Shown here: positions 33,807 to 42,482 of the stretch, piece by piece
How the letters are laid out: every line of letters starts with the position of its first letter
Position numbering within the stretch: the first letter of the stretch is position 1
Source: Stenotrophomonas sp. 704A1
Lineage (GTDB): Bacteria; Pseudomonadota; Gammaproteobacteria; Xanthomonadales; Xanthomonadaceae
DNA length: 64,000 nt
Direction of reading: 5' to 3'
Assembly: GCF_030549525.1 (NCBI RefSeq)
Contig: NZ_CP130831.1
Location: forward strand, 1,947,501-2,011,500
Translations under genes and position numbers: made by a program
The notes under the pieces: generated by a model
What the model was told of the DNA's origin: nothing
Seen by the model: the letters and a program-made list of their open reading frames with translations, nothing else
Databases searched by the model: none

Positions 33807-33869
33807 AACGCAGCATCCCGCCCACACTAGGGTGGGTGGAGGCGGGCTGTGACCGCCAGGGACCCAGAC

Positions 33870-34385
33870 ATGAACCACGAAAACCCCGATATCGAATCCC
33901 AGCAGAGCGCGGCCGATGCAGCGGCTGCGGCCGGCGCCAGTGACGAAGTGGAGCGCCTGCGCGGCGAGATCGAGCAGATCAAGGCCGACGTCCTGCGCGA
34001 GCGCGCCGACCTGGACAACCAGCGCAAGCGCGTGGCCCGTGACATCGAGCAGGCCCGCAAGTTTGCCAACGAGAAGCTGCTGGGCGAGCTGCTGCCGGTG
34101 TTCGACAGCCTGGACGCCGGCCTCAAGGCCGCGGGCGACGATGCCCATCCGCTGCGTGAAGGCCTGGAATTGACCTACAAGCAGCTGCTCAAGGTTGCCG
34201 GCGACAACGGCCTGGTGCTGCTGGATCCGACCGGCCAGCCGTTCAACCCGGAACACCACCAGGCGATCAGCCAGGTGCCGACCCCGGGCGCCGCCCCCGG
34301 CAGCGTGGTGACCGTGTTCCAGAAGGGCTACCTGCTCAACGAGCGCCTGCTGCGGCCGGCGCTGGTGGTGGTGGCTGCCGACTGA
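33870..34385 (+). CDS. grpE: Nucleotide exchange factor GrpE
   Basis: 171 residues from ATG 33870 ([10 protein letters not shown]); an upstream in-frame GTG is less likely. It has a long N-terminal coiled coil ([20 protein letters not shown]...) and the C-terminal beta domain with [11 protein letters not shown] and [16 protein letters not shown]. It opens the DnaK nucleotide pocket so that ADP leaves. Confidence 0.97.
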   Translation: MNHENPDIESQQSAADAAAAAGASDEVERLRGEIEQIKADVLRERADLDNQRKRVARDIEQARKFANEKLLGELLPVFDSLDAGLKAAGDDAHPLREGLELTYKQLLKVAGDNGLVLLDPTGQPFNPEHHQAISQVPTPGAAPGSVVTVFQKGYLLNERLLRPALVVVAAD

Positions 34386-34475
34386 CCCCTGTCGGGCCGG
34401 GCGGCGGGAATGATCCGCGGCCCGACCCGATGCTGAACGCGCCGGGCGACCGGGAACACAGCGTTCGGGGGATGG

Positions 34476-34504
34476 CTTGAATGTTCCACGAGCCTCCCCC
34501 ACAT
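34476..34504 (+). promoter_or_regulatory. Probable sigma-32 promoter of dnaK
   Basis: CTTGAA at 34476-34481 and CCCCACAT at 34497-34504 are 15 bases apart, close to the heat-shock consensus CTTGAAA and CCCCATNT. It lies 63 bp before the dnaK ATG, in the 182-bp grpE-dnaK gap. It would let dnaK-dnaJ be induced separately from hrcA-grpE. Confidence 0.55.
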
Positions 34505-34567
34505 CGTATTCATCCACCGGCCGAACGGCCGGACTGACCCCAACTAGCATCCTCAGGAGTCTCCCCC

Positions 34568-36490
34568 ATGGGCAAGATCATTGGTATCGACCTCGGCACC
34601 ACCAACTCGTGCGTGGCGATCATGGACGGCGGCAAGGCCCGCGTCATCGAGAATTCGGAAGGCGATCGGACCACCCCGTCGATCGTCGCCTACACCAAGG
34701 ACGGCGAAGTCCTGGTCGGCGCCTCGGCCAAGCGCCAGGCGGTGACCAACCCGAAGAACACCTTCTACGCGGTGAAGCGCCTGATCGGCCGCAAGTTCAC
34801 CGACGCCGAAGTGCAGAAGGACATCGCGCACGTCCCGTACAGCATCCTCGCCCATGACAATGGCGACGCCTGGGTGGCCACCAGCGACGGCAAGAAGATG
34901 GCCCCGCAGGAAATCTCGGCCAAGGTGCTGGAGAAGATGAAGAAGACCGCCGAGGACTTCCTCGGTGAGAAGGTCACCGAAGCGGTCATCACCGTGCCGG
35001 CCTACTTCAACGACAGCCAGCGCCAGGCGACCAAGGACGCCGGCCGCATCGCCGGCCTGGACGTCAAGCGCATCATCAACGAGCCGACCGCGGCCGCGCT
35101 GGCCTATGGCCTGGACAAGGGCGACAACAAGGATCGCAAGATCGTGGTGTACGACCTGGGCGGCGGCACCTTCGACGTCTCGGTGATCGAGATCGCCAAC
35201 GTCGATGGTGAGAAGCAGTTCGAAGTGCTGGCCACCAACGGCGACACCTTCCTGGGCGGCGAAGATTTCGACAACCGCGTCATCGAGTACCTGGTCGAAG
35301 AGTTCAACAAGGACCAGGGCATCGACCTGCGCAAGGATCCGCTGGCCCTGCAGCGCCTGAAGGACGCGGCCGAGCGCGCCAAGATCGAGCTGTCCAGCGC
35401 CCAGCAGACCGAAGTGAACCTGCCGTACGTCACTGCCGACGCCTCCGGTCCGAAGCACCTGAACATCAAGCTGACCCGCGCCAAGCTGGAAGCGCTGGTG
35501 GAAGACCTGATCAAGAAGTCGATCGAGCCGTGCCGCGTGGCGCTGAACGATGCCGGCCTGCGGTCGAGCGACATCAGCGAAGTGATCCTGGTCGGCGGCC
35601 AGACCCGCATGCCGAAGGTGCAGCAGGCGGTGACCGAGTTCTTCGGCAAGGAACCGCGCAAGGACGTCAACCCGGACGAAGCCGTGGCACTGGGTGCGGC
35701 GATCCAGGGCGGCGTGCTCGGCGGCGACGTCAAGGACGTGCTGCTGCTGGACGTGACCCCGCTGTCGCTGGGCATCGAGACCATGGGTGGCGTGTTCACC
35801 AAGATCATCGAGAAGAACACCACCATCCCGACCAAGGCCTCGCAGGTGTTCTCCACTGCCGAGGACAACCAGTCGGCCGTGACCGTGCACGTGCTGCAGG
35901 GTGAGCGCGAACAGGCCCGCTTCAACAAGTCGCTGGCCAAGTTCGACCTGTCCGGCATCGAGCCGGCCCCGCGCGGCCTGCCGCAGGTGGAAGTGTCCTT
36001 TGATATCGACGCCAACGGCATCCTGCACGTGTCGGCCAAGGACAAGAAGACCAACAAGGAACAGAAGGTCGAGATCAAGGCCGGTTCGGGCCTGTCCGAG
36101 GAAGAGATCGCACGCATGGTCGCCGACGCGGAAGCCAACCGCGAAGAAGACAAGAAGTTCCAGGAGCTGGTGCAGGCCCGCAACCAGGCCGACGCCCTGA
36201 TCCACGGCACCCGCAGCGCCATCACCGAGCACGGCAGCAAGGTCGGCGGCGATGTCATCGGCAAGGTGGAGGCGGCGCTGGCCGACCTGGAGACCGCGAT
36301 GAAGGGTGACGACAAGGCGCAGATCGAAGCCAAGTCGAAGGTGCTGGAAGAAGCCGGCCAGTCGCTGTTCGCCGCCGCGTCGGCCGACCAGGGCGCCGCC
36401 CCGGGTGGCGACGCCGGTGCCACCGGCCAGGGCAACGACGATGTGGTGGACGCCGAGTTCACCGAAGTCAAGGACGACAAGAAGTCCTGA
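34568..36490 (+). CDS. dnaK: Molecular chaperone DnaK (Hsp70)
   Basis: 640 residues. The ATPase domain shows [40 protein letters not shown] and [11 protein letters not shown]. The linker ([15 protein letters not shown]) leads into the substrate domain and a lid with a final acidic [14 protein letters not shown] tail. It folds and disaggregates proteins with DnaJ and GrpE. CAGGAG precedes the start. Confidence 0.99.
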   Translation: MGKIIGIDLGTTNSCVAIMDGGKARVIENSEGDRTTPSIVAYTKDGEVLVGASAKRQAVTNPKNTFYAVKRLIGRKFTDAEVQKDIAHVPYSILAHDNGDAWVATSDGKKMAPQEISAKVLEKMKKTAEDFLGEKVTEAVITVPAYFNDSQRQATKDAGRIAGLDVKRIINEPTAAALAYGLDKGDNKDRKIVVYDLGGGTFDVSVIEIANVDGEKQFEVLATNGDTFLGGEDFDNRVIEYLVEEFNKDQGIDLRKDPLALQRLKDAAERAKIELSSAQQTEVNLPYVTADASGPKHLNIKLTRAKLEALVEDLIKKSIEPCRVALNDAGLRSSDISEVILVGGQTRMPKVQQAVTEFFGKEPRKDVNPDEAVALGAAIQGGVLGGDVKDVLLLDVTPLSLGIETMGGVFTKIIEKNTTIPTKASQVFSTAEDNQSAVTVHVLQGEREQARFNKSLAKFDLSGIEPAPRGLPQVEVSFDIDANGILHVSAKDKKTNKEQKVEIKAGSGLSEEEIARMVADAEANREEDKKFQELVQARNQADALIHGTRSAITEHGSKVGGDVIGKVEAALADLETAMKGDDKAQIEAKSKVLEEAGQSLFAAASADQGAAPGGDAGATGQGNDDVVDAEFTEVKDDKKS

Positions 36491-36501
36491 TCCGGACCGA
36501 C

Positions 36502-36603
36502 ACGGGACGCTGCACGAGCGGCGTCCCGTTGTCGTACCAGGGTCCTGACCGCCCTCTGGCGCGTCGGGGCGCCCGACGCAAGAGCGGACCTGGTTCCGCT
36601 CTT
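36502..36603 (+). other. Two RNA hairpins in the dnaK-dnaJ gap
   Basis: ACGGGACGC (36502-36510) pairs with GCGTCCCGT (36521-36529), and AAGAGCGGA (36580-36588) pairs perfectly with TCCGCTCTT (36595-36603). Neither is followed by a good T run. They could cut back read-through or protect the dnaK message, adjusting the DnaK:DnaJ ratio. Confidence 0.5.
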
Positions 36604-36645
36604 CCGCTTTGACGAATCCCGACTTCCCGGAATGCGATTCACCCT

Positions 36646-37770
36646 ATGAGCAAGCGCGATTACTACGAAGTGCTGGGCGTTGCCCGCACCGCCACCGACG
36701 AAGAGCTGAAGAAGGCCTATCGCCGTTGTGCAATGAAGTTCCACCCGGACCGCAACCCGGGTGATGCGGCGGCCGAAGCCTCCTTCAAGGAGTGCAAGGA
36801 AGCCTACGAAGTGCTGGCCGACGGCAACAAGCGCCGCATGTACGACAGCCATGGCCACGCCGCGTTCGAGCACGGCATGGGCGGTGGCGGCCCGGGCGGC
36901 CCGGACATGAACGATATTTTCGGCGACATCTTCGGCAACATCTTCGGCGGGGCCGGCGGCGGGCCGCGCCAGGCGCGCCGGGGTGCCGACATCGGTTACG
37001 TGATGGAGCTGGACCTGGAAGAAGCGGTGCGTGGCATCGAGCGCCGCATCGAGATTCCGACCCTGGCCGAATGTGGCGACTGTGATGGCAGTGGCTCGGA
37101 AGATGGCAAGGTCGAGACGTGCAACGTCTGCCACGGTCGTGGCCAGGTGCGCATCCAGCGCGGCATCTTCGCCATGCAGCAGGCCTGCCACAACTGTGGT
37201 GGTCGTGGCCAGATCATCGCCAAGCCGTGCAAGACCTGCCACGGCAACGGCCGTGTCGAGGAAGACAAGGTGCTGTCGGTGAAGGTGCCGGCCGGCGTGG
37301 ATACCGGCGACCGCATCCGCCTGTCGGGCGAGGGCGAGGCCGGTCCGGCCGGTACCCCGCCGGGCGACCTGTACGTGGAAGTGCGCGTGCGCGAGCACGC
37401 CATCTTCCAGCGCGACGGCGACGACCTGCACTGCGAAGTGCCGATCCGCATTTCGCAGGCGGCGCTGGGCGATACCGTGCGCGTGGCCACTCTCGGCGGC
37501 GAAGCGGAGATCCGCATCCCGGCCGAGACCCAGACCGGCAAGCTGTTCCGCCTGCGTGGCAAGGGCGTGCGTTCGGTGCGCAGCCGCAGCGAAGGCGACC
37601 TGTACTGCCGCGTGGTGGTGGAGACGCCGGTCAACCTCACCAGCGACCAGCGCAAGCTGCTGGAGCAGTTCGAAGCCACCTTCAACGGCGAGGATGCACG
37701 CAAGCACTCGCCGAAGTCGGCCACCTTCATCGATGGCGTGAAGGGTTTCTGGGACCGCATGACGTCCTGA
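36646..37770 (+). CDS. dnaJ: Chaperone DnaJ (Hsp40)
   Basis: 374 residues. J domain with the HPD motif (FHPDRNPGD), a Gly-rich linker ([21 protein letters not shown]), four zinc-binding CxxCxG repeats between residues ~145 and 205, and the C-terminal substrate domains. It stimulates DnaK ATPase and hands over substrates. Confidence 0.98.
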   Translation: MSKRDYYEVLGVARTATDEELKKAYRRCAMKFHPDRNPGDAAAEASFKECKEAYEVLADGNKRRMYDSHGHAAFEHGMGGGGPGGPDMNDIFGDIFGNIFGGAGGGPRQARRGADIGYVMELDLEEAVRGIERRIEIPTLAECGDCDGSGSEDGKVETCNVCHGRGQVRIQRGIFAMQQACHNCGGRGQIIAKPCKTCHGNGRVEEDKVLSVKVPAGVDTGDRIRLSGEGEAGPAGTPPGDLYVEVRVREHAIFQRDGDDLHCEVPIRISQAALGDTVRVATLGGEAEIRIPAETQTGKLFRLRGKGVRSVRSRSEGDLYCRVVVETPVNLTSDQRKLLEQFEATFNGEDARKHSPKSATFIDGVKGFWDRMTS

Positions 37771-37794
37771 GTTTTCAACGCAGACGTTGAACGG

Positions 37795-37866
37795 CAGCGC
37801 CGGGCCATGCCCGGCGTTTTCGTTTGCGATGTCCGGCCGATTCCGCCGGGCGTGGCCCGGCGCCAC
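37795..37866. repeat. SMAG-type repeat pair, first unit a dnaJ terminator
   Basis: The first unit (stem CGCCGGGC / GCCCGGCG at 37798-37816) is followed by TTTT and serves as a rho-independent terminator for dnaJ. The second unit (37844-37866, CGCCGGGC / GCCCGGCG then CCAC) faces it in reverse. The heads are GCAG and CCAC instead of GTAG and CTAC, so these are decayed copies. Confidence 0.65.
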
Positions 37867-37875
37867 CGGAAGTTC

Positions 37876-38673
37876 TCAGCGGAAGAATGCCGCCGGCGTC
37901 TGCCCGAGCTGGCGCTTGAACATGCTGGTGAACGCACTGGGGCTGTCATAGCCCATCGCCAGCGCGACATCGATGACCTTGTCGCCGGTGGCCAGTCGCT
38001 CCATCGCCGCCAGCAGCCGCGCCTGCTGGCGCCATTGCCCGAAGGTCATGCCCAGCTCGGTGGCGAAATGGCGCTGAATGGTTTTCACGTCCACCGCCAG
38101 TGCCTGCGCCCAGTCCTGCAGGGTTGCGTGGTCGCCGGGGTGCTTCTGGATGTGCTGGCAGATCCGCTGCAGGCGCGCGTCGACGGGGTCGGGCAGGTGC
38201 AGCGGCAGCACGTCCATGCGATGCAGTTCATCCAGCAGCAGGCGCACCACGCGGCCATCGCGGCTGTCTTCGATGTGCTCGCCCTTGATCAGCGTGGCCG
38301 CCTGCAGCAGTTCACGCAGCAGCGGGGACACCTGTACCGCGAACGGTTCGGCCGGCAGGTGCGGTGCGAACGACGGCTCGATGTACAGGCTGCGCATGTG
38401 CACGGCGGCAATGCAGTCCACCGCGTGCACCATGCCGGCCGGCATCCAGATCGCACGGTTCGAGGGCACCACCCAGCGCCCCACTTCCGAGCGCACCACC
38501 ATCAGCCCCGAGATCGCATAGACCAGCTGGTGGCGCTGGTGCTTGTGCCCTGCGATAGGGGTGCCGGCAGGGTACTGGGTGACGCGATAGGTGACCGGGC
38601 GATGCTGCGGCACGTCCCGCCAGGGCGCGGCCGGATCGACATCGCGGGCGATGTCCTTTTTGCGATAGGCCAT
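37876..38673 (-). CDS. AraC-family transcriptional regulator
   Basis: 265 residues from ATG 38673. N-terminal cupin (AGHKHQRHQLVYAISGLMVV, with a His-rich cupin motif) and a C-terminal double helix-turn-helix (TLQDWAQALAVDVKTIQRHFATELG, then DVALAMGYDSPSAFTSMFKRQLG). Divergent from an MFS exporter with 72 bp between starts, so it probably controls that pump. The cupin type usually senses a small molecule. Confidence 0.92.
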   Translation of the reverse strand: MAYRKKDIARDVDPAAPWRDVPQHRPVTYRVTQYPAGTPIAGHKHQRHQLVYAISGLMVVRSEVGRWVVPSNRAIWMPAGMVHAVDCIAAVHMRSLYIEPSFAPHLPAEPFAVQVSPLLRELLQAATLIKGEHIEDSRDGRVVRLLLDELHRMDVLPLHLPDPVDARLQRICQHIQKHPGDHATLQDWAQALAVDVKTIQRHFATELGMTFGQWRQQARLLAAMERLATGDKVIDVALAMGYDSPSAFTSMFKRQLGQTPAAFFR

Positions 38674-38745
38674 GACCCGAACGCGGCAGAAGGGAAGAGA
38701 AGGCCACCGTAGCATGCGTGGCTCGCCCCCAACCTGACTGCGTCC

Positions 38746-39945
38746 ATGTCCACCCTGGTTTCTCCCGCAACGACCTCACGTCCGGTGGCGCTCGGCGTGC
38801 TGGCTGCCATTTCCACCTCGCATGTGGTCAACGACATGATGCAGTCGCTGATCCTGGCCATCTATCCGGTGATCAAGGGCGGCTTCAACCTCAGCTTCAC
38901 CCAGATCGGCCTGATCACGCTGACCTACCAGCTCACTGCCTCGATCTTCCAGCCGTTGGTCGGCATGGCCACCGACCGCCGCCCGGCGCCGTATTCGTTG
39001 CCGATCGGCATGGCCTCGACCCTGTGCGGCATGCTGCTGCTCGGCTTCGCGCCCAGTTACGCGATGGTGCTGCTGGCGGCGGCGATGGTCGGCATTGGTT
39101 CGGCGATCTTCCATCCTGAAGCCTCACGCATCGCGCGGCTGGCCTCGGGTGGCCGGCATGGCTTTGCGCAGTCGGTGTTCCAGGTCGGCGGCAATGTCGG
39201 TACCGCGCTGGGCCCGCTGATTGCCGCCGCGGTGATCGTGCCGTATGGCCAGCACGCCGCGTCATGGTTTGCCGGCGCCGCGCTGATCGGCATCGCGCTG
39301 CTGACCTATGTCGGCCGCTGGTATGCACTGCACCTGGGTGCCCCGCGGCCGCCCGGTGCCGCGGCGATGAGCCCACGGCATCCGCCGCGCACCGTGGCCA
39401 AGGTGCTGGCGATCCTGCTGGTGCTGATCTTCAGCAAGTACTTCTACATGGCCAGCATCGGCAGCTACTTCACCTTCTACCTGATCCACCATTTCGGCAT
39501 TCCGGTGGCACAGGCCCAGCTGCACCTGTTCGCGTTCCTGGTGGCCTCCGCCGCCGGCGGCTTCCTGGGTGGACCGTTGGGCGATCGCATCGGCCGCAAG
39601 CCGATCATCTGGACTTCGATTCTGGGCGTGGCGCCGTTCGCGCTGATGCTGCCGCACGCCGATCTGCTGTGGACCACGGTGCTGGCGGTGCTGATCGGCT
39701 TCGTCCTGTCTTCGGCGTTCTCGGCGATCGTGGTGTACGCGCAGGAGATGATGCCGCACCGCATCGGCATGGTGTCCGGTCTGTTCTTCGGCTTCGCGTT
39801 CGGCATGGGCGGGCTGGGTGCCGCCTTGCTCGGCCTGCTGGCGGACAGGACCAGCATCGAGTACGTGTACCAGCTGACCGCGTTCCTGCCGCTGCTCGGC
39901 ATCGTCGCGGCGTGGCTGCCGCCATCGCGGCCTGCTGCTCACTGA
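38746..39945 (+). CDS. MFS transporter, fosmidomycin-resistance (Fsr) type
   Basis: 399 residues with about 12 membrane segments. The N-terminus (HVVNDMMQSLILAIYPVIKGGFNLSF split over helix 1) and GSAIFHPEASRIAR are marks of the Fsr subfamily of the major facilitator superfamily. The MFS A-loop motif is GGPLGDRIGRK near residue 280. It likely expels a small toxic compound by proton antiport; the substrate is unproven. Divergent AraC regulator upstream. Confidence 0.88.
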   Translation: MSTLVSPATTSRPVALGVLAAISTSHVVNDMMQSLILAIYPVIKGGFNLSFTQIGLITLTYQLTASIFQPLVGMATDRRPAPYSLPIGMASTLCGMLLLGFAPSYAMVLLAAAMVGIGSAIFHPEASRIARLASGGRHGFAQSVFQVGGNVGTALGPLIAAAVIVPYGQHAASWFAGAALIGIALLTYVGRWYALHLGAPRPPGAAAMSPRHPPRTVAKVLAILLVLIFSKYFYMASIGSYFTFYLIHHFGIPVAQAQLHLFAFLVASAAGGFLGGPLGDRIGRKPIIWTSILGVAPFALMLPHADLLWTTVLAVLIGFVLSSAFSAIVVYAQEMMPHRIGMVSGLFFGFAFGMGGLGAALLGLLADRTSIEYVYQLTAFLPLLGIVAAWLPPSRPAAH

Positions 39946-39958
39946 GGGGGTGGGGTTT

Positions 39959-39977
39959 GCAGGGCTTGCAGCCCTGC
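39959..39977. repeat. Short palindrome GCAGGGCTTGCAGCCCTGC
   Basis: A 19-base near-perfect palindrome in the 62-bp gap between the MFS gene and pdxY. Close copies occur at about 57789-57806 and 58319-58337, all intergenic. Confidence 0.6.
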
Positions 39978-40007
39978 CGAACCCTTCACCGGGCGTAGAA
40001 TGCGGGC

Positions 40008-40916
40008 ATGAGCGAATCCCTCGACAACCACCTGGTCCATGGCCGCCGCCAGCGGCCCGACGGCCCATCGCCGATCGATGTCATCTCGGTCCAGTCGCAA
40101 CTCGTCTACGGCCACGCCGGCAACAGCGCCGCCATACCGCCGATGCGCGCACTCGGCGTGCGCGTGGCGGAGATCCCGACCGTGCTGCTGAGCAACGCGC
40201 CGTTCTATGACACCACCCGCGGCCGCGTGCTGCCCGCCGACTGGTTCGCCGATCTGCTGCTCGGCACCCACGAGCGCGGCCTGCCGCAGCGGGCGGAAAT
40301 GCTGGTGTCCGGCTACTTCGGCAGCACCGCCAACGGCGCGGCCTTCGCCGACTGGCTGGAGCGGATCCTGCCGGCCTGCCCGCAACTGCGCTACTGCCTG
40401 GACCCGGTCATCGGTGACACCCACACCGGCCCCTATGTGGAACCCGGACTGGAGGCGATCTTCGCCGAGCGCCTGCTGCCGCATGCCTGGCTGGTGACGC
40501 CGAACGCTTTCGAACTGAACCGCCTGACCGGCATGCCCGCGCTGGCCGAGGCTGATGCCATCGCTGCCGCGCGCACGCTGCTGCAGCGTGGCCCGCACTG
40601 GGTGATCGCGCACAGCGTGGGCGGCAATCCGGGAGAACTGGTGACCCTGGCCGTGGGCCGCGAGGAAACCTGGCGCTGGACGTCGCCACTGCTGCCGGTG
40701 GACGTGGCCGGAACCGGCGACGTGCTGATGTCGCTGGTGGTGTCGTTCCTGCTGCGCGGCGAACCGATGCAGCAGGCCATCTCGCGTGCGATCGCCGGTA
40801 CCCACGCGGCACTGGAAGCGACCCTGGACAATGGCTTCGAGGAATTCGACGTGATTGCTGCGGCGCCGGCGGCGCTGGCCGAAGGTACGCGCTTCGGCGC
40901 CGAACGGCTCGCATGA
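40008..40916 (+). CDS. pdxY: Pyridoxal kinase PdxY
   Basis: 302 residues. Ribokinase-like fold: ISVQSQLVYGHAGNSAA near the N-terminus, the CLDPVIGD segment, and the anion hole/catalytic DVAGTGDVLMS near residue 230. It phosphorylates pyridoxal to PLP in B6 salvage. An N-terminal extension of about 20 residues precedes the usual start, so a shorter start is possible. It overlaps tyrA by 4 bases. Confidence 0.93.
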   Translation: MSESLDNHLVHGRRQRPDGPSPIDVISVQSQLVYGHAGNSAAIPPMRALGVRVAEIPTVLLSNAPFYDTTRGRVLPADWFADLLLGTHERGLPQRAEMLVSGYFGSTANGAAFADWLERILPACPQLRYCLDPVIGDTHTGPYVEPGLEAIFAERLLPHAWLVTPNAFELNRLTGMPALAEADAIAAARTLLQRGPHWVIAHSVGGNPGELVTLAVGREETWRWTSPLLPVDVAGTGDVLMSLVVSFLLRGEPMQQAISRAIAGTHAALEATLDNGFEEFDVIAAAPAALAEGTRFGAERLA

Positions 40917-42037
40917 GCGATCGCAGCGAACGCGCGCCGCGCACGATCGGCATCGTCGGCAGTGCCGGCGCCTATGGGCGCTGGCTGACCCGGTTCTTCC
41001 AGGACCACCTGCAACTGCGGGTGATCGGCCACGATCCGGCCGATGCCGGTTCGCACACGCCGCAGCAGCTGCTGGACGAGGCCGACGTGCTGGTGTTCTC
41101 GGCGCCGATCCGGCATACGCCAGCGCTGATCGGCGAGTACGTGCGTCAATCCGCCGGCCGCGAGCGCGGCCGCCTGTGGCTGGATGTGACCTCGGTGAAG
41201 GATGCGCCGGTACAGGCAATGCTGGCCTCGCAGGCCGAGGTGGTCGGCCTGCACCCGATGACCGCGCCGCCCAAGGCGCCCACGTTGAAGGGGCGGGTGA
41301 TGGTGGTGTGCGAGGCACGCCTGCAGCACTGGCAGCCCTGGGTAGACGCGCTGTGCGCCGCCCTGCAGGCCGAATGCGTGCGTGCCACCCCGCAGCACCA
41401 CGACCAGATGATGGCACTGGTGCAGGCGATGGTGCATGCCACCCACCTGGCCCAGGCCGGCGTGCTGCGCGAGTACCAGCCACAGCTGGGTACGCTGGCC
41501 GCGATGATGCCGTACCGCTCGGCCTCGTTCGAGCTGGACACCGCCATCATCTCGCGCATCCTGTCGCTGAATCCGGCGATCTACGAAGACATCCAGTTCG
41601 GCAATCCGCACGTGGCGCCGATGCTGGAACGCCTGGTCGGCCAGCTGCAGCGGCTGCAGGCCCAGGTCGGGCAGGGCGATGATGCGGCGCGCAGCGCGTT
41701 CCGCGAGCAGTTGCTGGGCGCCAACCGCGACGCATTCGGCGGCCCGGCACTGGAAGCGGGCAACTACACGTTCGAGCGGGTGGGGTATCTGCTGGCCGAT
41801 CTGACCGAGCGCAACGCACTTTCGGTGCACCTGCCCGAAGACCGGCCGGGTTCGCTGCGCGAACTGCTCAACGTGTTCGAGCAGCACGGCATCAGCCTGG
41901 CTTCCATCCACTCCTCGCGCACACCCGGCGGGGAAGTGCACTTCCGCATCGGGTTCGTCGCCGGCAGCGCAGCGGCCTCGATCGCAGCCGCCGCCGCGGA
42001 GGTGGATGCCTCGGGCATCGGGCGCGTGCTGCTCTAG
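40913..42037 (+). CDS. tyrA: Prephenate dehydrogenase with ACT domain
   Basis: 374 residues. N-terminal NAD-binding domain (IGIVGSAGAYGRWLTRFF), GLHPMTAPP segment for prephenate binding, helical dimer domain, and a C-terminal ACT domain (LSVHLPEDRPGSLRELLNVFEQHGI... interrupted here) typical of tyrosine feedback control. It converts prephenate to 4-hydroxyphenylpyruvate for tyrosine synthesis. Translation is coupled to pdxY through the ATGA overlap. Confidence 0.92.
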   Translation: MSDRSERAPRTIGIVGSAGAYGRWLTRFFQDHLQLRVIGHDPADAGSHTPQQLLDEADVLVFSAPIRHTPALIGEYVRQSAGRERGRLWLDVTSVKDAPVQAMLASQAEVVGLHPMTAPPKAPTLKGRVMVVCEARLQHWQPWVDALCAALQAECVRATPQHHDQMMALVQAMVHATHLAQAGVLREYQPQLGTLAAMMPYRSASFELDTAIISRILSLNPAIYEDIQFGNPHVAPMLERLVGQLQRLQAQVGQGDDAARSAFREQLLGANRDAFGGPALEAGNYTFERVGYLLADLTERNALSVHLPEDRPGSLRELLNVFEQHGISLASIHSSRTPGGEVHFRIGFVAGSAAASIAAAAAEVDASGIGRVLL

Positions 42038-42051
42038 GCTCGGCCACCCGG

Positions 42052-42098
42052 TTCATCCACAGGCGGTGTGGATGGCTGCTGCGCAAACATGTGGATAA
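42052..42098. promoter_or_regulatory. Cluster of DnaA-box-like sites
   Basis: Three ATCCACA/TGTGGAT cores lie within 47 bp: TCATCCACA at 42053-42061, TGTGGATGG at 42067-42075, and TGTGGATAA at 42090-42098. The last is the exact complement of the consensus DnaA box TTATCCACA. The cluster lies in the 185-bp gap after tyrA. Confidence 0.45.
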
Positions 42099-42222
42099 CC
42101 GCTCGCAGGCCTTGCCGGAAAAGGCTGTCAAGATGGTTGGTCAAAAATTGACCAGCCTGTGTGCGCGGCGCCGGGCGAGGCCCGGCGGGCGCAGCGGTGA
42201 ACCGGGGCGCCTGTGCCACGGG

Positions 42223-42417
42223 CTAGATCGTCAGCCGTACCTCACCGCCGCTGGTGGTGAACTCGCGGCCGATGCGCACCAGCTGGCGGCCGTCGTCGAG
42301 CTCGTAGCGCGGCGTGGTTTCCGAGCCGTGGCCGCTGCCACTGGCCTCGGGCTTGAATTCAATGATGATGTGGCTCTCGCCATTGCTGTCGAGGGCGGGG
42401 AACTGACGGAACGACAT
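42223..42417 (-). CDS. Small conserved protein of unknown function
   Basis: 64 residues, preceded by an exceptionally good AAGGAGG at 6-base spacing, so it is well translated. It is beta-rich and hydrophilic (SHIIIEFKPEASGSG, YELDDGRQLVRIGREF). No signal peptide or recognised family. It ends the leftward group that includes the ABC exporter, 66 bp downstream of it. Confidence 0.7.
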   Translation of the reverse strand: MSFRQFPALDSNGESHIIIEFKPEASGSGHGSETTPRYELDDGRQLVRIGREFTTSGGEVRLTI

Positions 42418-42482
42418 CGTCTACCTCCTTCCACCATGTGCGTGCCCACAAGACTGGGCCGGCCGGTGTTAGCCGGCCGTCA

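Noticed and set aside
35104..37866. 920-codon open frame antisense to dnaK and dnaJ
   Set aside because: A GC-rich shadow of two unmistakable genes; no homologous segments and no ribosome binding site.
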